From the NCBI GenBank assembly GCA_038380795.1, contig CM076263.1:10902709-10966708 (forward strand): a stretch of 64,000 bases of DNA. The letters run 5' to 3'. Below the pieces are notes generated by a model. The model had not been told where the DNA came from. It did not search any database and saw nothing but the letters and a program-made list of their open reading frames with translations. The number at the start of each line of letters is the position of its first letter. The stretch's first letter is position 1. The translations under genes and the position numbers were made by a program. This document shows positions 15,241 through 26,400 of this stretch, piece after piece. Source of the DNA: Pyrocephalus nanus (Eukaryota > Chordata > Aves > Passeriformes > Tyrannidae).

Positions 15241-18200
15241 ACTTAATAGAAACACACATATTTCAGCAAAACAGCAAAGTTCTTTCAAAATGCCCTTCTT
15301 TCCATTTTCATTTCTCTCTTGAGGGTTCTTGGAACACAGCTCTCAACCTGCTGCAAATTCCAGTCATCATTTACGCAAAGTCCACACTGATTTTTTTCTG
15401 CAACTCCCTTCCTCTCCCATGCCCCCCACCCTCCAGACTTGCAGTCTCAGATGACCATTTTAGTCAGGTCATCCTTCCCCTTCTCTCGGTGAAAGACCCT
15501 TTCATTTCACAGCTTGTGGTCCCCTTCTGCCAGGAAAGTTTCCGGGCAGCCTCACTGGCTGATAGAAGTGCCCTGCTGAGTGACTTGCTGTTCAGATGCA
15601 TTATTCTGGGGTTCAGCATGAAAAAATGGTTTGCTTGGATAATAATCACTTCTTTATCTACAGAAGCTACTCAGTGAATGGGTAATTATCAAGGTTTACT
15701 GACAATCTGCTGTTAAGTCTTTTGTTACCATTCCTTATTCATTCACTCTGACTGCTTCCTTCCTTCCCCGTGGTGCTTTCTATCCTCGATTCAAATGGAA
15801 TTTATGGTCTGACACAAATACAGCCTCCAGCATCAGACTTCGTGCACTTTTGCATGTCCAGTTACCCCAACTAGACACCATAGCTCAAGAAGCAAGAGGA
15901 GAGCAGCGGATTAACACTTCTGTTTGTAGAATGTGCACAGGTTCCTTGTGTTGCTGCTGTTTTCTCCACCTTTAAAGAATTGCATGTGTGATCTGGTGAG
16001 CCGTGAATGTATTGTCTTATGTGTAAATATAATTAGTATTATTAGCCGTCAGTCACCCAAGACAGGGAACGTGGATGGCCAAGTGAAGCTGGAAAAGACC
16101 TTTTCTGTTGTAGCAATTAGTGACACTTAGATAATATCACTATGAATTATTTTCAAAGCTATTGTCACGCTTTGCTTTTTTGACAACTTAATTAGAGGTC
16201 AAGACCTTACTTGTGGTGAAGTTAATGAACGTGGCATCTTTTGGCATGGCCTTCAGGGTGCTGCCTCAGTCGAGTGTGATGCAACAGAGGTCAGGTGGCA
16301 GTGCCATTGTGCTATATGTGCACCGTGGGCAGACTTGGAAAGTTATAGCAAAGAGCTGGAGCCACAGCAATTTAAAACAGCCTAGGAGGCAACTGCTTCT
16401 GGCATCTGCTGAGCTCTGAATGTCCTGGGAGGTGCTCCTACCGACTGGAATAAGCTGTTGCTGATAAGGTCAACAACATCCTGTCCCTCTCCAAGGGAGT
16501 TTTACACTCTGGCTACTGGCAAACAATCTACAAATTGCAGATGGGAGGGCAGGGAAAGGTGTAGGCTACTTACCTACATACCAGTGACTCCTAGTGTTGT
16601 CAGATAAGCCTTTTTTGTTGTTTTGTTTTGTTTTTTAGAAAAAACATCATATGTTCTTTTAACTTCGAGGGATGTTTTGTGTAGTGAATGCATTCAGTAC
16701 AATAGGATTGTTCTTGTTTTTAAGACTCTCCTGGGAAGTCCAGCACATGTGGACTTTAGTGGATGACCTTGTGATGCAGTAGCGTTTAGTGTCTTTGCCA
16801 TGCAATTGTTCGTGACGCCAGTCTTTAAGTATTCCTTTCCTTTTCGGACAGTGAGTTGCTGAGTTTGAAATTATCAGGAATTTCAATTTGCTACTCAGCT
16901 TCCCTGCAGTTCTGATTTCAGTGGAGATAACATAACTCTGTCTCCAGTAGGTTTGCAACAATACAAGGTCACTTAAATCATCTCCTGTAGGCTGCATGCC
17001 AAAGATAAAGAAACAAAGTTGTTGCCAGTTGTTAATGTTTGCTCAGGTATTTGCTCATGGAAAACGCTGTACAAGTGCTAAATAGAACTGCCACCTCTTG
17101 TTGTACGTTATTTCTTGCATGACGTGTGCTGATTAATCTCAGCCAACTGAGGCTTAATATCCCGATGCAGTAGTGATGAAAAAAGAATAGATACCTTTTT
17201 CAAACATATTTTTTAATTCGTGAGCTTCTTTTCTGGAAAGGAAAAAGTGTCACTTTGTGACAGAAAAAACTATATGTAATACAGGTAATGCAAGCTTTAA
17301 TTGTACAAGAAAATAGGTTTTAATAGGAAGGTTTCTCTTTGACTCAAATCTGTAAACATGCTACATGTGATCCAAGTGAGGAAGGATTTTTACTAGATGC
17401 TTTCAGCCCCACGATAACTATTAGCATCTTGCAATCATAGACTTATCTCTGGGTTTGCAGAGGAAATGAATTGTGCATAGAGGAAGCTTTGAGGAGACAC
17501 GGGGTCGACAATTGCCAGTGCAATTGGTATTGGTAACTGCTGCTGAAGTGTGTGTCTGATGGAGCCGTGGTTTTGAGGGCTCAGTCTGTCCTGGCATGAT
17601 CACTGAAGGTGTTGTGAGCACTCTGCAGTGCCTTGAGCGTTGGGCTCTTTTTAATCACTAATTATGAACTGATGGTGTAGATCAAGTCAGTCAGCCTCAC
17701 TGCACTGACACTGACCACACAGTGCCCTGTGCAGAAGTGGCTTTCCATCCTAAGCATGGCTGGCTCTTCCCTGCCAGCTTTTTTTCTCGTGTCCCTAAGT
17801 GTTTAAAAATGGAAACCACTAAACTGTTACCAGAGAGATGCTTCTGAACCGTATAGTTTTCTATCTAAAAAATTAAAATCAAGAATAAGAAGCGTTCTTG
17901 AAAGGGATGTTAAATGCCACCTGATTTTAGGCTACCATCCTTTCAGCTGTCACTGTGTTGTATGTTAGGATTTATTAGGTGTGATGGATTATCTAATCCC
18001 CTGCACATTAATAGGAAAATATTGACTGTTTTTAGGCATGACTGAAAAATGCCTGTTTTATCCAAAAACTTGCACTTCTTGATCTTTGATCTGTTTTACT
18101 TTTACTCCGCGTATGTAATGCCCATTATTGCTGCCTATACTGAACAATATACACATATTTAAAAAAAACCAACAACCAACCAAACAACAAATTAACCCTC

Positions 18201-21200
18201 CCCCCTTCCCCCAGCCTGAAGAAATACTGAGTGGAGCACTGGTTCTGGTCTGTAAAGCTGAAATATGTGTTTTATCAGTTGAGTTTTGCATGTGTTCACA
18301 AGCCATTGTTATTGAAAAATGTTGATTGAAGGAAGGCTGTTGATAACTGCTTGGCACGTGGCCTACAGAAGTGGGTGTGTGTGGGGGGGGGGGCAGGGAT
18401 GGAGGCAGTCTTTTCCAGGATCGGATTCTTCCAAATTTGTTACACGTGTATATTTATCTTTACACTGATGCTCAGGGTTTTTTTCACTTGCATGCTTCAG
18501 GTATAGCACCATGTGCCATGCCAAATACTCAGTTGACTAACTTGCTATTTGCAGCTCCTAAACAAAACAAGGAAACCCAAACAAAACAAAAAACAAGCTA
18601 AACCCAAAGAATCCCTAGTTTTATTGCTAATGTAAAGTAGTACCTACTTAGCTTCTCGAGCCTGATGGCTCTGTCGCTCTTGTGCTGTATTAAACATTTT
18701 CCTGAACATCATACTGCTACTCTGTGTTAATCTTAATTTTGAAGTGCTCTATGAGGGTTTGCTCAGAAGGTTACATGTAAGGGCATCTCTGACATAAAAG
18801 AAAACACTCTTTTATTGCCCTTTATTACTTGACAGAGTGATAGGAACAGAACTGAAACTTCCCAAGGGTTGTTTGGTGGTCAGTGCCATGCAATGCTCTT
18901 GGATGAGATCTGAAAGCTAAGGGAGTGGGGAGGCTTGGGATAGAGGGGACAGGATGTGGCACACAGCTGAAGAAGGGAATTTACAGAAATATTTGGCCAG
19001 CTTGGACAAGTGGAATGGGATGGTTTGTGGGGCTGCAGTGGAGGAAGCTTGATAGAGTAGGTTTACGAATTAAGGCCTCCACCTAAATGGCCACCCTGCA
19101 CTCTCGGCAGAGAGCATCTCCCGTGTGTATGTTCTGCAGGAGAAACAAATGCTATGCTGCATGATAGATGTCAGCTCAAGGTGGGTTTTACACTGAACAA
19201 TAAACCATAACTGGGAGTACCCATGTTTTGCATCATCCCAGCAGAAGTTACCTCCCAAGTCTTTGGTGTATACTTAATGATGTGTGGCTTGTGGGGTCAA
19301 GACCAGGCTAATATTGCAAGAGATTCAGAAAATGTGTGTAATGCAACAATCAGTCACTCCCTCTGTTCAGAAATATGTGTTCTCTGATCTGCTCTGGGCA
19401 GAAGTGCCTGTGCAATTTTTGATTACATGAGACTGTAAGAGCACTACTGACTTGAATGCCTCTTACTTTCGTGCCAAATCCTGGGTATAGTATCTTTCTG
19501 GGTGTCATATGTATTCTCTTTCCTTCTAGATTTTGCTTCCCCTAGGGAACATGGACAGTGGGCTACAATTCCCTTTTGAAATGGGTGTTTTTGAGAATGT
19601 ATTATGTGCCATTTATTGTATTAGCTGTACCTTTAACTTTTGGAATGCATTGTACAATGCTGGTATTTTGAGCACAGTGGGGAATTTAAAAACAGTTTGA
19701 TCCTATCAGAAGAATACTTAAACAACAGTTCAGATGCCTGCATACTTTTCTCCTTTGTGGACAGATTTACCCTTAATTTCATTTTGAAAATAAAATGAGG
19801 TCTGTAAATGGATTTATATAACTTGTATAAAATTGACATTTTTTTCTACAATAATGATGAGTGTTTGATGCCCCAGAATGGAATTTTTATTGCTTTAATG
19901 AAAAGATGCATAACTTAATATAAGTAATAGTGCATGGTGGCTTTTAAGCATCTTACTTAGAACACAGCTATTTTAGGTTATAAATAAGCATAACTCTGCT
20001 GCGCAGTGATGAAGAGGAATTGCGTGTATCCTTTTGTTTTCCAGGAGCAAAACAAAGTTGCAGGTACTGTAGTGTTAAAAATGTTCAACATGCAATTGCA
20101 AGAACTAATGTAAGCAGATTTGGGTATGTGACAATCTCTAAAATTATTCATTCCTTTAACAGCTCTGAGTCACAGTGCTTAGAAGAAGAGACATTAATTA
20201 GATATAGAATTGAAAACAGGGATCTAAAATGACTTCCAAATACAGATCTTCTAGCCTAACCATCAACCTCTACCACTTTTCTCTAAGCAGGAAAAAGAAT
20301 TAATTATCCAGCTTTGTGTGAAAATTAAAAGAGATGTACACTGGTAGCTTTTCCTTGACACTGAGATGAATCTGATAGTACTGTTTGTCAAGTCCCTGTG
20401 AGAGAATGCATTAATTAATGGCTTGTCCAAGTTTGGTTCTGTTTTAATTCCTAAGTATGAGAGAATCTTTTTATCTGTACAGATAAATACACAGCAGCTT
20501 TTTAAATGAGGCATCATTAAGTCTTTCTTTAATTGTGTTTGTGTGTTTACTTTTTTTTACAAAAAGAATATGGTTGAAAACTATAATAAAGATGAATTAA
20601 AGCCTATGTACTTGTAAGAGAGTGATTCCATATGTGATAAAATGTTTTAGTGTAAGCATGAACATGGCATCGTTCTGCAACATCAGAATCACTTTGAGAA
20701 TACTCCAGGCTTCCCCATTCAGTATTTGTGTATCTCCTAGGTGCAGCTTCCATACTACTGAGGGGTAATTTGGGACTCAGCTGTGTTGGTTTCTCTTGGG
20801 TCTGGGACGTTAGTGTAATTATAGATGGATATAGTTACCACAGCAGCTTCTCAAAGGGGAAATTGACACTTTATCTCAGATACATGTTAAACTTGGCAGC
20901 CCATATTAGTGTGCTTACTTGCTTATACCAGAATACTGGATATTGGATTATATGTCAGTGATGTTTCAATTTAATATCTGAGTATTGAAGGAGTATTCAT
21001 GAAACTGCTTCCTGAAGATGAGGCCATTTTTGTACTTAAAAGCTGAACATTCTTCTGAAAGCTGTTCTGCCAAGCATTTTCAGCAGGCCTTTATCTTAAC
21101 ATTTTCCTGTAGTTTATTCTGATTCATGTTTCAGAAGTAAACTGGTTACTTCAAGTCAGGAAAAAAATCTTAAATTAGGTGTTTCTTCTTCAACCTATGG

Positions 21201-21301
21201 TTTAGTATTAGATTGCAAGTGTGTGGTGTGTGGTGTGTGTTCTACCTGCCATCTCTGTCTGTATTTTCCAAGATATAAAACACTCACACGCACAAAAAGC
21301 T

Positions 21302-21338
21302 AAAAAAAAAAAAAAAAATTAAAAAAAAAGAAAAAAAG
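21302..21338 (+). repeat. Interrupted poly-A tract
   Basis: Three A runs of 17, 9 and 7 are separated by TT and G. A TGTGTGG-type imperfect repeat lies just upstream near 21221-21241. Confidence 0.85.
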
Positions 21339-21938
21339 GAGTTAGGTGCTACCAATGCTTTGCAGTCATCTTGGTGATTTGTGGGTAAGGGTGATTCATT
21401 AAATAGCCTGTATTTAAGTGTCTTATATGACTGAATAATAAAGCCCAGAAACAGGACAAACTCCAAAGCAAAGGGTATAATATACTGTCAAATAAACAGT
21501 GTTAACTTTAAAGGATTTTATTTACAAGTAAGCTACATTTTTTTTAACATCTGCTTTTAATAATAGGCTCCCTTTAAAGCATGAAATTCCCTAACTGCAG
21601 AATAGGCCATGAGTTTCATTTTAGGTGGAGCCTGCTGTTTGGCTGGCCACTCACTGCCATGGAGTCTAAATATTGCTCCAGGAAACTACTTTTTTTTTGC
21701 TGAGGTAATTACTGTTCTAGAGTCTACAGAAGTTTACTGCAGTGCTATAAGAATAAAGACTGTAACCTGCTTGATGTGCATTTACCTACCAGTCATACCA
21801 CTGCCATAACAGACTGCAATTGCTTTGTCTGCTTGCCTCTTCCTTTGACAGAGCTGCCATTCATACTCTTGGTTCCAGGTGATGTTCTTTCAACTCCTGT
21901 CTGCATCAGTCTGCATCAGTCTGCACTCTCCCTAATGT

Positions 21939-22023
21939 GTGGGTTTTTTTGGTTTTGGGGTTTGTTTTGTTTTGTTGGGGGGTTTAGTTGTTGTTTGGTT
22001 TTAGTTTGGTTTTTGTTTTTTTA
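21939..22023 (+). repeat. G/T-rich low-complexity tract
   Basis: About 85 bp consist almost only of G and T (gttttttttggttttgggg-type blocks). The composition resembles the tracts at 41343-41439 and 45246-45400 and is the complement of the A/C tract at 15103-15240. A triplicated 10-bp unit (gtctgcatca) lies just upstream near 21899-21925. Confidence 0.85.
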
Positions 22024-23368
22024 AGTTACTTGTAACCTGGAACACTTTCCTGTTCTGGTTTTTCACAGTGTTCACAGCCTGTGGAGTTAGTTCGTATCAG
22101 TGTGTACATCATACACTTTACCTCATAAGCCTAGACAGAGAAACATCAATTTTTTTATTTATCTGGAACCAAAAAAGTCTGTATTGAGCATAAGGACAAA
22201 GTGTTGTGGTGCGAGGGGGTTTTGTTTGATTTTTATTAATTTGAATATTTCTCAAGGTGTGTATTAATAAGAACTTGGTAGTTCCAGAAGTTGTGTAGAA
22301 ACCAAGTGCTCATGAACAGGCAGTCATGCTGGAGATGAGCTGGCTGGTGTCAAAGAGAAAACCATACTCTGTTGAAGATAAGTCTCCTGAGGGTAGTAGG
22401 GTGCTAACACTAATTCAACCGCAGGTTTTTGGCTGCACCAGATTGCTTTTCCTGAAAACTGAGCGCTCATGTTTTCTAGTCTAGAGACTAGAAGGCATAA
22501 ATGCAACTTTCAACTTCTTTTTACAGAGCTTGTTTTGCTGTAATCACATGGCATACAGAAAATTAACAGTCCTCTGTTTTCTTATGGTCTTTGTAGATTC
22601 AACTTGAACATCTGGTAGGGGAAATAGGCCATGTCCTGAGGGTTCGGAGGAGGAGGAAGAATCATCGCTTTAGGAAGTGGTGACTTATTCCTTATTACTC
22701 AGATGCTGAGAAGGATCAAAAAGACTTAGGGGTTTAAGTTTGGAAAGATCTGAAAGTAGGATGGTTGTCCTTTCTTTCAGCAGCATTAAGGATGTGCTAT
22801 CTACTTGAGTGGCTCATTTGTTTGGCTGTTTTAAGAAAAAGCACAGGATAAGAGCTTAGTAAAGCTAGTTACTGCAAAGGGCAGTCTCTTAACCTGTTGT
22901 TCTCTACAAAGTGAGAGCTGAGAAATGCCTTAAATATGGAAAGTTTTGGCTGGAAAGCGTGGGGTCTGGATAAGATGAGGCATCTCTTTGCATAATGTAT
23001 GTCATGAAGGTCCAATGGGGCCAGTACAGCTCTGAAGTAGAAACCAGGACTAGAAAAAATGAAGGAGTACTTCTAAAAAGTCAATAAGAAAATATGCAAA
23101 TTTTACCTGCACTACTCATCTAGAGAGTTTCCAAAGTAGAGATCATCTTTAGTTATTGCTCAGGCCCTGGTTTAAGCCATTAAGTCCTCAGAAACCCGTG
23201 TTGCACAGCTTGCAGGTTACTTTTATGTGGCTTTCTTTGTTCCGTTTCTCTGGGTAGGGCTTTTGTTTAAGCTTTCCATGGTGATAAATGTGGACAGGAT
23301 CATCCAAGAGAGCCTCTACATGGTGCTGGTACTAATAATATTTCTCCCTTCTTTTTCTTTTACTCCAG

Positions 23369-23499
23369 ACCAACGAGTGGAATAAGAACGATGATCGGCT
23401 GCTGCTGGCCGTAGAGAATGGCGATCCTGAGAAAGTGGCTTCATTGCTGGGTAAAAAGGGAGCCAGTGCCACCAAGCAAGATAGCGAGGGCAAAACTGC
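23369..23499 (+). CDS. RAI14: RAI14 exon: N-terminal segment and first ankyrin repeat
   Basis: The acceptor is tactccag and the donor is gtaagt. The exon begins in phase 0 with [18 protein letters not shown] and ends in phase 2 inside the Ala codon of GKTA. It encodes the capping first ankyrin repeat ([15 protein letters not shown]). It is isolated, with more than 23 kb of intron upstream and 25 kb downstream. It is the first exon recognised here; the short exon carrying the initiator Met was not found. Confidence 0.95.
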
Positions 23500-26400
23500 G
23501 TAAGTCCGCCTTAAACTTGTGATATAAGCAAAAAGGGTGGGGAAAAACCCAGCACTAGATGCATATGCCACTTCCGTGAATTAAAATCTAGATACTATCC
23601 TGAAACTGGAGGTTTCTCCTTCTTCTGAAGCACATTCTGGAAAGCTCCTTTCTTTATATGTAGTTCTACATTTAAAATGCCATTTCAAAAGCATAAACCC
23701 ACTGAAGTAATTTGAAGGTTAACAGTCTGCTGAGTAAATCGGGACCATTTTGGGACAGGGCATTTCGGAATTCCATGGCATATTACATATCATGCACTCC
23801 AAAAGGTATTCATCTTTAGAGCTATTTTTTAACATGGACATTATTTTAATGAGTCAGAAATTAAGATAAATTTTCATTTTAATGGGTTAGTTTGACCTGA
23901 AAAACTATGGTGACAGAGTTTTAAAATCCAGCAGATGCTGATGATTCATTTAACTGTTCCCGGTTTTGATTGAAGTGTGGTAATGGAAGTTTTGTGTAAA
24001 CAAGATTCCTTTTGCACTGTCAATATATTTCGTATATAGAATTTTCATCTTCTGTTCTTCTTGTTCTCCTGTGAACATTTTGAATTGTGGAAGATAAAAG
24101 ATTCCACTAAGAAAATTGCAGCTAAGAGAATGCTGTCCTCAAACTTTCTTCCATATGGCATAGAAAGATGACTGAATGGATAAATAAGAAAAATAGGCAT
24201 CCCATGACAGAACCAAAGTCTTAATAAAATTCTGGATAGATGTGAACAAAGGAAAACAGTTTCCAGTCTTGGGAAGGGTTGCGCAAGGCAGTTTATACCA
24301 AATAATAAGCTCTAATGGGTTACATTTATTGAGTCATATTCTGCTTCTTTCTTGGTATGTTTCAATTTCCTACATCTGTTCTATTTCTGCTCTGCATCTG
24401 AGGGAAGTGAATGATGGAGTGACTCATAATGACCTGCAACTTTTTACTGCAGAAGTCCAAGTACTCATTTACGTCAAGTGGGCTTTCTCCTCTGTACTTT
24501 AATAGGTTTTTAATTTTTAAAAGTTACATACATATGTTTTTCTTTTGACTGTTGAATCTTCTGAATTACAGCTATATTTAGCATTTCATGTTTTACAGTC
24601 ACTGTAACTTTAGAGCTAGATTCTTAAGCTGCACTATATCCAGTGTATCCAGTGTAACACTCAGTTTCCAAGTTTCATGTATAATATGATACTACGAATT
24701 TTTCTAGGGAACCACCCGAGACTGAATTTGTCAGTATTTCTCAACTCTTAAAAAATAGGATTGTTGTAGCTAGGCATCTGGTGCAGTGATTTTCAGCTTT
24801 GTACAGATAGATGGCCAAATTCCCATTGTTTACTCTTTATTTACAACTAGTAAGAAGTCAGTAACCATATATTTATATTCATTACTAATAATGTAGTTGC
24901 AAGTTCTTATTTTAATTGTTTGAAACAGATGTTAGTGCTATAAAGATCTCTGCTTGTTCTATATGTTCATTTAATTGCCATTTTGTCCCAGTTTAAATGG
25001 GACAAGGGTCTTCTGCTGAGGATGGATTAGGAGGAAAAGACCCAAACTTCTTTTCTAAGCAATTATTAATCCAAAACCAAGAGGCTTTGATTGAAGGGAA
25101 AAAAACCCCACAAATTATGGAAAAGGGAAAACAAAATAACAGCCCTTTATTAAAAGGTATGTTTGTATTAACAAGAACACAAAAAAAAACCCAAGTAAAC
25201 AACCAAGCAATACTACTATACCCACCAATAATCCCCTTCAAGAACAAAACCGATAGCCCGGCAAAAGGAAAATTTAAATAGTTCAATTTTTAGCACCCTT
25301 TGGTGTAGTTCCAACCACAGTCAGCAGGGGGCGCCGTCGGGTCACCGGAGATGCAAAACTTGTAATGTCCTGTACCATTCACCAGGTGGCGCTGTTGGGT
25401 CGTTGGAAGTGCAGAACCTGTAGTGTCCTATGGTAGTCACCAGGTGCCGCTGTTGGATCACTGCAGGAGCAGAGCTTGTAATGTCCAGTGCCCGTCACCA
25501 GGCAGCTCTGGGGGATCCCTGGTCAGAACTCCAGGGGGTCTCGGTGAGCAGGGACAGCTGGGAAGAACAGCAGCAGCCTCTGCTCCTCGGCAGCGAGAGC
25601 CGACTCCCCCACCTCACCTCTTTCCAGCCACACACCCCAGCCTCCCCCCCCCAACTCCTCCCCCTTCGTTGCTAGGAGACTGATGTTTCGGCGATCTGGC
25701 CGATTCTTTTGTTTCACCTGATGGCTCACAGAGCACACACACACGGGGGATGGGGGGGGGAAGGGAAAGAAAAAATTCCTTGCTGAAGTCAGAACTATGA
25801 CATTATCCACCCCTAATTTTTTTTTTCCATTTCCCATGCCACCATACATCTATCAAATTGAACACCTTTTTTTTTTTTTTGAACTCCATACATACATACA
25901 TCATTCTAAACTACATACACATTCATAAATATATAGGTACAAATACAGGTACAATTATAGCCTGTTTACCCTAAGATAATATCTCCTTGGGGTATGCACC
26001 GGGTTTCTCCATCTTCTTGCATCACCCACCATGTGGAACCAGGTCCTTGGGCAAAGACAACTCCACGAATGGATTTGCCTTTGCTCGAGGCATGGTGAAC
26101 CCAAACTGTTTTACCTAACATACCTCTCATGTGAACCACTGGGACCTTGTCCCCGTCTACAGTGTGAAGGGACTCTGATTGGGCAGGGCCGGCTCGATTG
26201 ACAGAGCCTCTAGTGTTGACTAACCATGTAGCCTTTGCTAGGTGTTGATCCCAGTGTTTGAAAGTCCCTCCACCTAATGCTTTCAGGGTAGTCTTCAACA
26301 GTCCATTGCACCGTTCAACCTTCCCGGCAGCTGCTGCATGGTATGGTATGTGATAGACCCACTCAATGCCATGCTCTTTCGCCTAAGTGGTAACTAAACT

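Larger units (their letters stand above)
1..23368 (+). other. RAI14 upstream intron (no gene recognised)
   Basis: No coding exon, tRNA or rRNA was recognised on either strand. Open frames here are short and lack family similarity. The stretch holds one CR1 relic (13231-13578), homopolymer runs (T near 1610-1624 and 9745-9761, G near 18384-18393), AC- and GT-rich tracts listed separately, and otherwise unique AT-rich DNA. No CpG-rich promoter-like island was seen, which fits an intron rather than a 5' flank. The short exon carrying the RAI14 start codon was looked for and not found. Confidence 0.7.
24984..25802 (-). repeat. 3' LTR of the provirus, full length (819 bp)
   Basis: Read on the minus strand the LTR begins TGTCATAGTTCTGAC and ends AAACTGGGACA. 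U3 occupies the right part: a G-rich run and CA repeat (25734-25760), a pyrimidine/C-rich stretch and the 58-bp tandem array (25321 to ~25525). A TATA-like box at 25274-25280 and an AATAAA signal at 25146-25151 place R at about 25245-25130 and U5 at about 25130-24984. The LTR is much richer in GC and CpG than the surrounding intron. It is the only copy in this provirus with an intact promoter region, and it would fire leftward, antisense to RAI14. Confidence 0.92.

Noticed and set aside
15000..15677. 225-codon open frame rich in Lys, Thr, Pro and Gln
   Set aside because: It is created by the A38 run and the A/C-rich tract; there is no domain, splice context or family similarity.
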